64,000 bases of DNA from Apophysomyces variabilis (Eukaryota > Mucoromycota > Mucoromycetes > Mucorales > Mucoraceae), in assembly GCA_002749535.1 (NCBI GenBank), contig MZZL01000408.1, positions 604,693-668,692 of the forward strand, in the 5' to 3' direction. The notes beneath the pieces are model-generated. The model did no database searches. It had not been told where the DNA came from and saw only the letters and a list, made by a program, of their open reading frames with translations. Within the stretch, counting starts at the first letter, position 1, and each line of letters begins with the position of its first letter. Position numbers and translations under genes: made by a program. This document shows positions 34,539 through 45,339 of the stretch, in pieces.

Positions 34539-35195
34539 ATGAAGATAGCTGCCCTTCTTTTATGTGCTTCTGTTGCACATTGTGCAGGCCCAACTGGCAT
34601 AGATGTATCCTCGCATCAACCCTCCATAAACTGGAATTCTGTAAAAGCTGGCGGAATTCAGTTTGCCTATATCAAGGCCACTGAGAGCACCGATTACATA
34701 AACCCTCTGTTTGACAGCCAATACACTGGCGCTACGAATGTTGGCCTAATTCGAGGAGGGTACCATTTTGCCCGTCCAGCTGATTCAAGCGGTGCTGCGC
34801 AGGCCAATTTTTTCCTTGCTCATGGAGGGTAATGGTCTGCGGATGGTAGAACCCTTCCTGGCGCTATTGACCTCGAGGCTGGCTGCAGTGGTCTAACTCA
34901 AGCTCAAATGCTTAATTGGATTCACGATTTTTCAAACATGTACAAAGCTAGAACTGGTCGCCCTCCTGTTATCTATATAACTACGAGCTGGTGGAAGGAA
35001 TGTACTGGGAATGATGGAAGCTTTGGTAGCGAGAATCCGTTGTGGCTTGCTAGCTGGGGTAGCACACCTAATCCTCTTCCTGCAGGGTGGTCGTACCACT
35101 CGTTCTGGCAATACGCAGATCGCGGTGGTCAACCAGGTGATCAAGACGTTTGGAATGGTGATCTAGCTGGCCTCCAAAAATTTGCTCGAGGATAA
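34539..35195 (+). pseudogene. GH25 lysozyme with in-frame premature stop (right copy)
   Basis: Inverted copy of the left-arm lysozyme gene with the same 219-codon frame and the same TAA, here at 34830-34832, between HGG and WSADG. The signal peptide, the GIDVSSHQ start, the GAIDLEAG catalytic segment and FWQYADRGG are all present. Because both arms share the stop, the mutation either predates the duplication or was spread by gene conversion, unless the arms are one locus assembled twice. Confidence 0.85.
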
Positions 35196-35427
35196 TTTCA
35201 TCAATGCTGGATCAGCCAAAGTACTGTGTCTTTTGCGAGGAAAAAGAAAATAATAAATTTGCAGTTATTCTACCCTTACGATCCACCAGTCTGCTACGGA
35301 GCATAGGTTTCTACGCAGCTACTATAGCTTAATCTCGTATACACAGATGGAATTAAGTTTATTTAATGTCTCAAATGAGCACAGGACGAAAATATCGTAT
35401 ATCTGCTCGACACAGATCAATTATGGG

Positions 35428-35514
35428 CACTGTAGGAATTTTTCGTCAGCTTCGTCGAATCTCCTTTAGCTAACGACGAATCCCAACGAAGCAGACAAAA
35501 AATTTCCCACAGTG
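35428..35514. mobile_element. 87-bp palindromic MITE-like element (right copy)
   Basis: Mirror copy of the left-arm element at 28267-28353, with inverted ends CACTGTAGGAATTTTTCGTC and (other strand) CACTGTGGGAAATTTTTTGT. It lies between the lysozyme pseudogene and the small secreted-peptide ORF, as in the left arm. Confidence 0.6.
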
Positions 35515-35728
35515 TATATTCTAGTGTATGTCCAATGTCATTTTTGTGTTTACTAGAAGAGTGTAAATTTCTGTTCGTTGATTCTACTGTCTGGGATAGA
35601 ACTTGGTGTCGTTCGCGTAGAAGGTGTAAACAATGCTGTAGTTGCTATAGAAGTCTAGAGCATACGGGAAGAACTTGATACGTTGAACGTCTAAGGGATA
35701 CGATTTTGCAAAGGGCTTCGGAGATCTT

Positions 35729-35932
35729 TTATGTAGGGTCTTGCTCACGGTAGTATAGCTCGTTCACAACATCCGGGTCATTTTTTGTATACGATCCTAT
35801 TGGTGATAACATGTCTTTAACTCCAAGAGGTGCATAGTAATATTCCCGTCCTGTATAACCGATGCGATAAAGTGACTCGGCCAAGGCAAGGGAAAGGATT
35901 GCAAATAAGAAGACGATTGAAAAGGATATCAT
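35729..35932 (-). CDS. small secreted peptide, uncharacterised (right copy)
   Basis: Identical inverted copy of the 67-aa left-arm ORF, with signal peptide MISFSIVFLFAILSLALA and a Tyr-rich mature part. The same possible frame break or continuation follows downstream (35584-35716). Family not recognised. Confidence 0.45.
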   Translation of the reverse strand: MISFSIVFLFAILSLALAESLYRIGYTGREYYYAPLGVKDMLSPIGSYTKNDPDVVNELYYREQDPT

Positions 35933-38632
35933 GTTTAACCGAATAGAAAACACTTACAGTTGCTGGTTTGCATTTTATATTTAAAGAACAGCAAATGTCA
36001 GTCAGTTGAATGTTTCGAGTAGGACATGACATGATGATGGTGCAACCCTGTCTGGAAATACCCGGCCCGCAAAGCCCTTGTATTGCGTTACTTCCAACCG
36101 TATCTAGAAAAGATCTTAATCTGAGATGCTGTGTAAGCTAAGCTGTAAACATGGCATTGTACAATAGAACTTTGGCTAACGTTACATCAACATGCAAGTA
36201 ACAGATACTGTAATCATTTTACCCGAGACATTTGATATGTATTTCGAAGCATTTCTGAGTCATGTAAAGATGGCCATGATTTTACTTGATAGGAAGCGTG
36301 TTTAGGAGGAGCATTACCCTTGGTTATAGTAATAATATATTGCCCAACTAACAAGCTGTAAAAGTTGACAACAGTCCTGTCATGGTTTCTTTTGCTAAAA
36401 ATCAATTCCGGTGATAACTTTCTAAGCAGCCCGATTGAATAATAAACGTCATTTGTAGTCAGGTACCAGAGACAAAAAGCTTCTACCCTGGATAAGGCAT
36501 ATAATTGGTACAGGCAGCATGACATGTACAATTTCTTGTGATAATATATAATGTGTGGGAAGAGCAATGTTATATATGTTTAGGACTTGAAGCCCAACCC
36601 AGTTATGGCCCAGCCCAGATTGACCCGATCGATTGTAGCCCTCTAAGGGATCAACTAGGAGTTCTTCCAATACAGCACGCTCTCGTTAGGAAATGCCGTA
36701 ATCGTTATTGAGTCTTCTCGATCTCCGCTTCGAGCAAATTATAGCTTTCTCGTAACCTCCTAGATCAAATTGAGATTAAGAAAAAGAAGAATTATTGTGC
36801 AACATTCTAGTCTTACTTTTCCAAGGTGAGGAGACAGACGAAAACGATAGAGGGGAGCTAGTGGAGTTAGGAGACGGCGTAAATTCCATTGCTGGGTCAT
36901 GGGCAGATCCACAGGGTGGCGCACAGGAAGGTTCAACGGTAGCATCCGTTGACTACAAATGATTAACTGGCCGTTTTCAGCGTTCGTTGCCTTACGGCCG
37001 AATCGACTCCTAAACAGAAAAGTCGATTTTTCTTTTGGTGTTGTAATACACAAAAGCCCTACGATGCATATCAAAGTGAGTGTATGCGCAGCTAGCTGGA
37101 GATGTTTATACTATGAATTGTAATTCGTTGAATATATTGTACCATTGAGCGTCTCGTTTGGCAACGTGCCATAACCCAGCCATCTCGCTTGTGATGAGGA
37201 CCTGGTACCGTTCATCTCCACTTTTATCGGTTAAATGATGGCCCATGACTTGTACTTGATGGTCTGCCAAGTACATTTTCCAGACACAAAGCATAAGCGC
37301 TGGTGCCACATAATACGTTACAACATTTGCAAATGAATCTCAATCATCGCAAATAAACAAATCTTGATGCATTTCCACGTTTTTCTATAAAAGCTCGGAA
37401 TGGTTTCGGTAAGTATTCATACGGTCTTCCCCAGACAATCGGATTGGGTTTTTACTACAAGCGGCTGTCTTAGTAGGCGTATAGTCCACACAAGCAAGTT
37501 AATGAGAGAATTGGAAAATTTGCAAAGTATGGAAATCGCACAGGCTATTCATTTATTTATCTTTGGTACATCTTCCAATTAACAACGTTTACCGGTAGTT
37601 TCAACCATCCCCGTATTGGGAAAAGCTTATCTGCCCTAGACAAGTATATCAGAGGCCATCATAACGCTGTGTTTACATTGTATTAAGAAAGGACTGGCGC
37701 CGATGGGCAGATCAGCTGAGTGATGCGAATCTTCTCGCATGAATTACGCCCATAACAAAGAGGGGATACGTGCAAAACATTTTGTAGAAGCTACGCCGAA
37801 ACGCGCCCTGGAAATTGTCTGCAGAAATCGACAGTTACAGGTTCAAAATTAACATGGTCGGTAAAGTACTCGAGCAACTTCTTCAGAAATTGTTGCAGGA
37901 GATGAAAATGCCGTGCAGCAGTATCAGCTCTGGCATCAGTGAGGCCACACCATGCGGGTGTTTCCAAATGCTGGATCGTGCGTTCCTGAGTACAAACAAT
38001 ATCAGATTGCATGAATTGTTCGCATGCCTTCAAAGATCAATGTTTTACACGGTATGAGACCACCGTAGAAACAGATCCCTATGACTGTACGTACTGAGGA
38101 GGAAATAGCGAAACAAAAGTACTTGTTTGGAAGGTTGATTCCTCCATTGCTCGCTCTGGAGCCTAAAGTGTTTTACCGTTGTTGTTGGTAAGAAGTCCGG
38201 ACAACAGAACTACTTCGCGCATGACAGCAACGGCAGTCAATTGTTTTGATAAATGGTGATTTATAGTGCAATATTTTAATATGCTAACTTTATAAAAGAA
38301 GGGGCGCGTGTCTGCTCATGTGGATTGAGCTGGTCAGAGTGGTTTGGATTAAGAAAACATATAATCAAAGTGTTAAAGTTACCTAAAATATAACGACGTA
38401 CTTGGTGCGAATAACCGCTCCGCTTTCTTTAGTTATTTCATTCGCTATTTGTTACATACGTTGGAAGGCAAATACACTTTAAAATGTCCTGTTTTTTTTC
38501 TTTTGCATTTGAAAAAATTCTAAGTTGTGTATGTGACAAAGTGCGTTAAATTGCATGATAGGCGACGAAACGTGCTCAGAGAAAAAGATAGAAAAGTAAA
38601 CCGCAAGAAAACACTGTTTACTGCTAATCTAT
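35933..38632. other. right arm region with only unassigned short ORFs
   Basis: Mirror image of 25149-27848, with the same short frames of unknown meaning on opposite strands and no additional features. No gene can be supported. Confidence 0.35.
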
Positions 38633-40441
38633 TCAGTAATCGCTTCCTAATAGCTTTGGATGCAGGTGGCCACGGCTAATGAAGTATTTGTTGCGAAGAC
38701 CTATATTAATGAGGTCCACATAATGACAAACAACGTGGATAATAGGTTCTGTAGGTAATGGTATTTGTTCATCCGACTCCCCTTGCAGCTGGATTGTGGA
38801 TGACAAATCGTCCTTCTTCTGTATATCGTTCATCATATCCTCTGGTTTCGACGGATTCTGCCGAGAAACATTCAAGTTCTCATCTGAGGACCGGTAGCGA
38901 AGCCGATGTGTGCGTCCGAGTGATTCATAATTTTCGTCTGATTTGTAAGCAATTGGATGCCCAGCTTTGATGCGTTCCTCCTCCTTCATCCGTGTCAAAT
39001 TACAAGCCTCATTGAAATGGAACATAACCACCAGACATTGGAGCCCTGGCCACGGATAATATACCAAGTGCTGCTGCGAAATCGGTTCTCTATAGTAAGA
39101 TTCAAGATTTTCCAGATGGACACACTGTCGCGATAGATACAAATAGACATCATCTTCTATAATACTTGCTGTCATATGGAGCCGTTTCAATTTGTGAGAA
39201 AACATGGTTGTTGTGTCCTCCTTGCTGACAGAAACTTTCGTGCAACGAAGCGTAAGGTTTCTCAAGTTTTGCTGCCCGTTGACGATCCAGTCTAAATTCA
39301 TAGTTTGGTGATGATAGCGCATGTCCAAAGTAGCCAATGTTTCGCAAGCCTTTAAATGCTCTATTATTTCCTTGATGGGTACTCCGATGCACGATGAATC
39401 CAGTTGGACATTGGCGAGTGCCGTATGGAAAGCTTGGAGCTTCTCAAATTGCCAAGGAATAGTGTCGCAGAAACTAACATGCGAGATAGTTAGACCAGCC
39501 ATTGCACGTACATCGAAAAACTTGATGTAGCGAGCTTGATCACTTGTGGCGAACTCTCGAAGGAAAGGGAACGAGATGGCTAGAGGAGCGATATCCATCC
39601 AGAGACATTGTCCCTCGATGGCTAACTTTTCAAGTTTCGGGTACTTTCGCGCAAAATACTCACCGCAAGCATCGTTGCAGTACATCGTTTGGAATTCAAG
39701 TTCGCGTAACGTGTTGCACGGTACGATATGTTCTGGTAAATCTCCATTGATTTGAAAGATCTTCAAGCTGAAAGACCGCAGCCGGGGAAGACCGTTTTGA
39801 AGCTTTTCTAGCGAGTCAAGACTTGTGTTTCCGCAGACAATTTGTTCGGAAGTCCTGTAGTCGGGAACTGTTATGCATAGACGCTCTAGTGTTTTGATTT
39901 CTGCCACAGTGTCAATCCATGCTTCAATGGTGGATCCGCCCAATTCTAATTCGGAGAGTCTGTTTCGAAGAAACTCTGTCGGCAGAGTGGTAAACGCCTT
40001 CAAACGCAAGCGCGATATCTTTCTAAGTTGCTTCCATTCCTGCAAAATAGGTAGAATTTCCCGACCTAAAGCATGGTTGTATGGACATGACACGCTAATG
40101 ACATTTGGGAGAAGCCGTGGCAGTAGATGGGCGGTATCCTCGTCTAGAAAGGTATCCGTGGAGAAGTTGAACACAAGGAAGCCGAGTCTCTTGTCTGGGG
40201 CTATAGTAGTCAAGGTGTTAACAAATAATTCCAGTTGGTCCTCCATCTGTATTTCTACAGTGCTGTAAAGTTGAGATGTAAGTGTAGCATTCCATGAGCG
40301 ACAAACGGTGATAACTGTGAGTAGCGTCATTCTTGACAATCGAGCAGCAATGTTGCGCAGGACAGCAGGTGGCAACTCATTAGCCGATGAAGTGAGCGCC
40401 ATTTGGGTTATGCCTGCGATAAGAGGACGGTCGCTTGCCAT
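38633..40441 (-). CDS. F-box/leucine-rich-repeat protein (right copy)
   Basis: Intronless 602-aa ORF identical in protein sequence to the left-arm copy, on the opposite strand. F-box-like segment near residues 18-60 and degenerate LRRs to about 480. Its start codon lies only 198 bp inside the outer arm boundary. The first 120 or so bp of promoter match the left copy exactly, while everything beyond the arm tip differs. If both copies are real they may therefore be regulated differently despite encoding the same protein. Confidence 0.85.
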   Translation of the reverse strand: MASDRPLIAGITQMALTSSANELPPAVLRNIAARLSRMTLLTVITVCRSWNATLTSQLYSTVEIQMEDQLELFVNTLTTIAPDKRLGFLVFNFSTDTFLDEDTAHLLPRLLPNVISVSCPYNHALGREILPILQEWKQLRKISRLRLKAFTTLPTEFLRNRLSELELGGSTIEAWIDTVAEIKTLERLCITVPDYRTSEQIVCGNTSLDSLEKLQNGLPRLRSFSLKIFQINGDLPEHIVPCNTLRELEFQTMYCNDACGEYFARKYPKLEKLAIEGQCLWMDIAPLAISFPFLREFATSDQARYIKFFDVRAMAGLTISHVSFCDTIPWQFEKLQAFHTALANVQLDSSCIGVPIKEIIEHLKACETLATLDMRYHHQTMNLDWIVNGQQNLRNLTLRCTKVSVSKEDTTTMFSHKLKRLHMTASIIEDDVYLYLSRQCVHLENLESYYREPISQQHLVYYPWPGLQCLVVMFHFNEACNLTRMKEEERIKAGHPIAYKSDENYESLGRTHRLRYRSSDENLNVSRQNPSKPEDMMNDIQKKDDLSSTIQLQGESDEQIPLPTEPIIHVVCHYVDLINIGLRNKYFISRGHLHPKLLGSDY

Positions 40442-40643
40442 TGTTCAACAGTAGAAGTTGCGAGAGGGGTTTTACTCAAGAAGTGAGAGTCATTGTATGG
40501 TTTATATCGGTTGCACATGTACTCAGCAGAACGAAGCATGTAACCGTATGCTAGTACATTGGCTTCTGAGATTCCCCAAGTCGAATGTATAGGAGACACA
40601 GAAAGTTGCGCATTTGCTAACGGAGTAATCAAGTAGTTTACAG

Positions 40644-41060
40644 TGTGTGGAAAATCATTGGAATATAAAGGAAGCTACTTTATCCATCATTTTAGATTTC
40701 TATGCAGCCTTACTATCAGAATCTCTAATAGCATTTGGTGACAAAAAATTTGTTGTTCGCATTGAGGAAAATCGTGCGTATCAAAGCGGAAAAATTGGTA
40801 TCTGCTCCTCTTATTGGAACTGTTCAACACGTTTGTTTTCTATTTCACCTTTGAAAGTGAGGTTGAGGCAAGAAAACATGAGCTAGCCGTCCTCAAAGAG
40901 AAAGAAGGGTAATATGAGGGTTGCACTGCCTTATGCATAGTTCAAATGCGTCTAAAAGTCGTTTACCTCGCCAGCAAATTAAAGGAGGAAAATCAAAAAA
41001 CTCTTTTGATAAGATGGGATGACAGCGAGCAAGAAAATAATTGCATGGGTACCGTGCGGC
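40644..41060 (+). pseudogene. possible 5'-truncated gene at the outer repeat boundary
   Basis: Immediately outside the right arm, plus-strand frames of protein-like composition can be chained by GT-AG introns. 40644-40795 (contains IILDFYAALLSESL and KKFVVRIEENRAYQSGKI) opens after an acag acceptor-like site at the arm tip. A short segment near 40862-40905 (ARKHELAVLKEKE) follows. The last, from about 40943 (MRLKVVYLASKLKEENQK), is coiled-coil-like. No start codon with upstream exons is available because the sequence becomes repeat arm at 40639. A gene beheaded by the inversion or duplication breakpoint would explain this. I do not recognise the family and exon joins are uncertain. Confidence 0.35.
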
Positions 41061-41393
41061 AAAGCACTTGCGGACTTTTGCTCTGCTTTTTTCTTTACGT
41101 CTTTCATGCCAGGCCTATCTACTCGTGTAGTTCCCTCTGGTCCTCAGGACATGACCACATATGAAGCTTACCAAAGACTAGAACGTTTTGTTGACACCAA
41201 TAATCAGGCAGAACGTTTTGTCATAGACGATGATAATCATGGAATGGGCCTCATTTGTGCCTTTAACAGCGAAAGCCAACGAACTGCCACAGCTGTCCGC
41301 TTAAACAAACAAGAAATTCAAAACTTCATGATCCATCAGGGATTTGAATGCAATAACAGAGAGGGAACCATTGAATGTATACGATCTCTGTAA
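41019..41393 (+). CDS. hypothetical small protein (124 aa)
   Basis: ATG-initiated 124-codon ORF ending in TAA... in-frame at 41391-41393. The N-terminal third is hydrophobic/aromatic (CSAFFFTSFMPGLS). The rest is hydrophilic (TTYEAYQRLERFVDTNNQAE, then GMGLICAFNSE) with three cysteines and the ending ECIRSL. It overlaps in another frame the end of the possible truncated gene upstream, so only one of the two can be fully right; an exon starting inside this ORF is also possible. No family recognised. Confidence 0.35.
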   Translation: MTASKKIIAWVPCGKALADFCSAFFFTSFMPGLSTRVVPSGPQDMTTYEAYQRLERFVDTNNQAERFVIDDDNHGMGLICAFNSESQRTATAVRLNKQEIQNFMIHQGFECNNREGTIECIRSL

Positions 41394-41801
41394 ATCACAG
41401 TTAATGCTACTAGGAATAAAACCCATGTACCATTTTGTGGTGAAAAATCGAAGCTCTTTCTCAACTTATACGGGCAGCAACATGACTTGACGTGAGATAC
41501 TGTGGCTTGATGTAACAATGATATCGCGAAAGGAAATGAAAAAACTGCAATCCTCGTAAGGTTTAGCTATCATTTTGTGCTGTTGCATATGGTAGCTTAG
41601 AACAGCGTAATAGAGAAGGCGGCTCCAAGACAATACTATCCTTCATTTACAGAGCAGTAACTTAAGCGGCCCACACATTGTTAAATAGAAGAAAAGGTGC
41701 GATACAGACAAATACAGCAGTAAGTCCCAAACGACTATATGCGGTCGAGGGAAGAAGATACTATCGTATTGTGTTACAAGGATAAAAGCGTTTCTAGCTC
41801 T
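41394..41801. other. intergenic, no gene seen
   Basis: About 400 bp upstream of the carboxypeptidase stop codon. It would include that gene's 3' untranslated region. No feature recognised. Confidence 0.45.
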
Positions 41802-43754
41802 TTAGAGTCTAGTCCACCAGTTGAGCATATCCAGAGCATGCTCAGGTTGGTCGTAAGGAACCATGTGACCAGCACCATAGACACGCAAGAAAGCAAATCG
41901 GTTATCGGATGTAATGCGCAGCTCACCAGCTTTCTCACCCGTAATACCGGAGACCCATTCGACATCACCAGCAAGCGCAAATTCTTTTTTGCCGCTCCAG
42001 GTAAGCTCCTGGGTCCAGGCCTTGTTACCCATCCAATTACAGATAAAGTCAGCATCACCAGCATAGATCAAAACACGAACACCGTCTTCCAGAAGAGGAG
42101 GAACGTTCCTCACATAGGGTCGCATCCAATCGCCAGCCATTTGGAATTTGAAGTTGATCTTCATGTTGCAACTTTCGTATGCAATGTCAGGGTTGGCACC
42201 CACAGCATTCTTAACTTCGTCGCGATCAAGGTATTTCTGAACGCTTTCGAGGATTTCGTAACATAAGTTGCCGCCTAAGTCAAGCAGCTTGTTAATAGCA
42301 ATCACCGAGGGAAACCATCATAGTGCATTCTTCTTACCTTTGCAATCCTTGCGTACATCGTATGGATTTTTTCCGGTTCGCTGATAAGGAGAAATCTGGT
42401 CTGTGTTGCATTTCGCTGCGGCTGGGAAGCAAGACCATACACTCTGTGATTTGTAGCAGTTCTCGATCAGTCGAGCGCAGCTAGGATACTTGGCCTCCAT
42501 GGTTTCGCAGGATTGCTGGTCGAGCACAGGACCGTAGGAATTGTTACAAGCCATCTCTGCATAGTACTTGTATTGTACTAAAGGATCCGTCAGACCATTG
42601 CCAATCAACAGACTCTTGAGGTTAATATGGGACAAAGAAGAAGCATATTCCTTCATGCTGGCGGTCATGTATTGTCCCTTGTTCTTCTGGTTCAGAACAT
42701 TTCCAATAGCAGGAATATAATGACCGGCATCTTCAATTTCAAGTAAGTTTAGGAAACTATTTCTTCAGCTCTTCCTTAAAATCACTCACATGACTCGCCA
42801 GAAACATGGAAATCAAGTGAAGAATATTGCGGGAATTTTTCGAAAAAGAGCTGAAGGAAAGCATAGACATCCTCAGCAGCAGCCACACTGTTGCCTGCTC
42901 CACCGCTGCCATAGGAGTAGCCAACATTGAGAGGCTAGGTTGCACAGCATTTAAGTTTCCGCTGTCACGCGGTCTCACTTCTCTTCAAACAGGGCCGAAT
43001 TTTCCTTACCTGGTCCAAGAAGATCACACTGGCATTGTTATTCCAGGAATATTTGTTGATATAAGTACCATCACCTGCTTCGTTCACAGTACATGGTCTG
43101 TGCAAATAGATGATGTGAATTAGAAACAAAGCGAAGATAAAAAGGCCGTTGAAAAGATTTACCCAAGCTCCATCATCAGTCCAGTCAGAGAAGAGCATCC
43201 AGGACCGCCATTTAACCAGAGCACTAGAGGATCTTCCTTAGGTTTGTTTCGTGATTCAAAGAACCAGAAGAAAAAGTGCTTTTTGTCTTCAACATCAAGA
43301 TAACCACTGATCTGCAAAAGAAGAAAATTATGCCGGAACGCAAGATTAGCTTCCCATGGGAACAATATAAAGAAAAGGTGTTGGTCTGCCATACCTGCTT
43401 CACACTGGGATCACATAGCGAAGGACTCTTGTAGCGCATGGCATATTGTGGGAAGGCTGGATGCGAGAAGGTCTGGAAGACATCGGAAGCGATATCTTCC
43501 ACGGTCTGTTGGATACTGCCGACGGTATCATCGAAGACCTGATGGACATGCTTCCAGGCCGTATCCACCTTATCGTCAAAGACTTCGTGGACTTGGTTCC
43601 AAGTGGCGTCGACAGTATCATGAACCTGATTCCAAGAAGTGGCGAAGTTATCCACTTGTTGCTGAATGAAGCGTTCCGGAGTTTCAGCAAACACGAAGCC
43701 GGAACAAAGCGTTGCCAAGAACGCCACTTTTGTAAGTGATGTAAGTCTTGGCAT
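41802..43754 (-). CDS. serine carboxypeptidase, peptidase family S10 (carboxypeptidase Y-like)
   Basis: A 535-aa protein from six exons: 43754-43395, 43311-43163, 43097-43010, 42934-42790, 42730-42338, 42274-41802. All splice sites and phases agree. Signal peptide [20 protein letters not shown], then an unusual pro-region (about 30-100) with repeated WNQVHD / WNQVHE / WKHVHQ units about 15-17 residues apart. The mature enzyme has [20 protein letters not shown] (oxyanion region), the nucleophile S247 in GESYAG (split by an intron), D454 in [11 protein letters not shown] and H515 in [11 protein letters not shown]. This motif set is that of vacuolar carboxypeptidase Y, which removes C-terminal residues in the vacuole or secretory pathway. 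I placed the start at 43754 because it opens the signal peptide. An in-frame upstream ATG at 43793 would add 13 residues. Confidence 0.92.
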
Positions 43755-44633
43755 GAGAGAATAAAGAGAAAAGCAAGAAAACTTTCGCTCCACATGAACC
43801 TGTCCCTGCGCCCTTTGTATTTTATACGCCGTTGCATGGAAAATTGCACTTCCGGCGAAATTTTCCGCGTCACCATGGATATCGCCATGAGAAACATCCT
43901 TTTTCTATAATAAGATGATATGTGCACGCCATCCATAAAGGCGCGTGCAGTACAACACATTGTAACCGATTTTTGCAAAACCATCCTTTATTTTGCACTT
44001 TTAGCAACTGGATCTGCCTATGAAGCTCGTAGCATTCCTGCTGCAATGTTATGCTGCAACTGCGTAATCCCTTGCTGCACCTAACATTTGCAACGTTTTC
44101 AATGTCAGACAATGTCAATTGGACACACTATCTGTGTATTGCTTACAGGCAATCCTTCTCCTAGGATAATCGTAGCACATGTCAGCTTTCTCTGAAGTGC
44201 ATTTAATAGTATCAGATATTGAACCAGGCATTTTTACTTGCTAATGAAGGTGTGGATTCTGGACAGGAGATAACCGACCTTGTCTGCCACATTGATATAG
44301 GTCTGTATTGTTCCACCCTCATACAGTCAAAGAAAAGTTTGCTGTTGGAGCAACCCCAAAAGAAAGTTTCTCATATGGAATTCATCACACGAAAAACTAT
44401 AAGATGTGGCAATGCGAGTATACTTTTCTGGTTTCCATTTTACACACGCAATGCGTCGATGACCCATCAAATTACCAAAAGCAGTTATTCTGGCCATTTA
44501 AGTATCTAATGGACTCTTCTATTGAAACAAAGCCGTATCTTACGCTTTGGTCCAATCTTTAATTGTATGAGAGAGATGCGCATTCTTTTATTGTTGGAAA
44601 CTTCTTAGCATTGAAAAGAGATTAATCGCTTTT
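43755..44633. other. intergenic with unassigned ORF fragments
   Basis: About 880 bp between the divergent side of the carboxypeptidase gene and the next gene. Plus-strand frames 44219-44509 and 44308-44562 overlap in different registers. The second has protein-like sequence (KEKFAVGATPKESFSYGIHH), possibly one exon of an unknown gene or a transposon remnant. Not supported as a gene. Confidence 0.35.
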
Positions 44634-45339
44634 CTATGCCGGCTGTTGGCTGTCAAACTCTCTTTTCGCCCTCTTGCATTGTCCATCTCTCACAACAAGT
44701 CCTTTCCCATCCCAGTCCTCTCCTTCTTCACGTGCACCTTGCTTGGCCTCCTTTTCTGCCATCTGGCATAACCAGATTAAGCTTCCTTTTGGCCCCATTC
44801 CTTTAACTTCTCGTCTCCGCTTTTGTTCAGTCGTGGGACGAACAAACTCCAGGTAAGGCTTCATCACAGATGGATCAGGGTAGAGAGACTTCTTTTCCAT
44901 TGGCAATGACGTCGGCCGACGCCCACGGAAATTAGGATTGATTTCTGCCCGAACATCCGGCCTTCGGTTCGGTCTTGGTGCTGATTTAACCGCCGTTTCT
45001 GCTATATCACTTTTTATGACCTCCTCTTGCTCCCGGAGTGTCATGTTCTTGTACCGCATTGCCTGGTTCCATGCCACGTCCACAGCCATATTCTCAGTCA
45101 TGGTGACAGCATCTTCTTGTTCAACTTCCTTTCCTTTGGATGCTGTGTTGTCTTGAAGCTCAGATAGGATATAGGAGCAAATCTATAAAAACAACGTTGA
45201 AACATTGTCGCAATCCGCTTTGGCTTACTTCGCTATGGCTTTTCGATTCGTGCTTAAATCGTTTTCCTATAAGATATAGGGCTACAAGCAATTCTTTTGA
45301 TCGTAACCTAAGCGAGTGATTGATACAGCTATACTTCAT
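44634..45339 (-). CDS. conserved-looking hypothetical protein (219 aa)
   Basis: Two exons on the minus strand, 45339-45229 and 45182-44634, joined in phase 0 by a 46-base GT-AG intron. The N-terminus is basic (MKYSCINHSLRLRSKELLVA). The middle is helical and charged (AWNQAMRYKNMTLREQEEV), followed by a proline/arginine-rich part (SAPRPNRRPDVRAEINPNFR) and a C-terminal charged helix (QKRRREVKGMGPKGSLIWLC). It has no membrane segment or signal peptide, and its composition suggests a nuclear or nucleic-acid-associated protein, but I do not recognise a family. It lies about 210 bp downstream of the INTS13-like gene on the same strand. Confidence 0.6.

Larger units (their letters stand above)
33369..40639 (-). 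repeat. right arm of giant inverted repeat (7,271 bp)
   Basis: Reverse complement of 23141-30412. The inner end at 33369 (gcttacatgcatgattcg) mirrors the sequence immediately before the N. Unlike the left side, the spacer joins this arm without ambiguity. The outer end at 40631-40639 (aagtagttt) is the last match, and beyond it the two flanks are unrelated. It differs from the left arm by one substitution and one missing base in its last 80 bases. Confidence 0.95.

Noticed and set aside
8949..34852. A 21-base GT-AG intron (gtaatggtctgcggatggtag) that would remove the TAA in the GH25 gene
   Set aside because: Far shorter than any other intron in the window, and it would also delete the conserved WSADG segment. 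A premature stop is the simpler reading.
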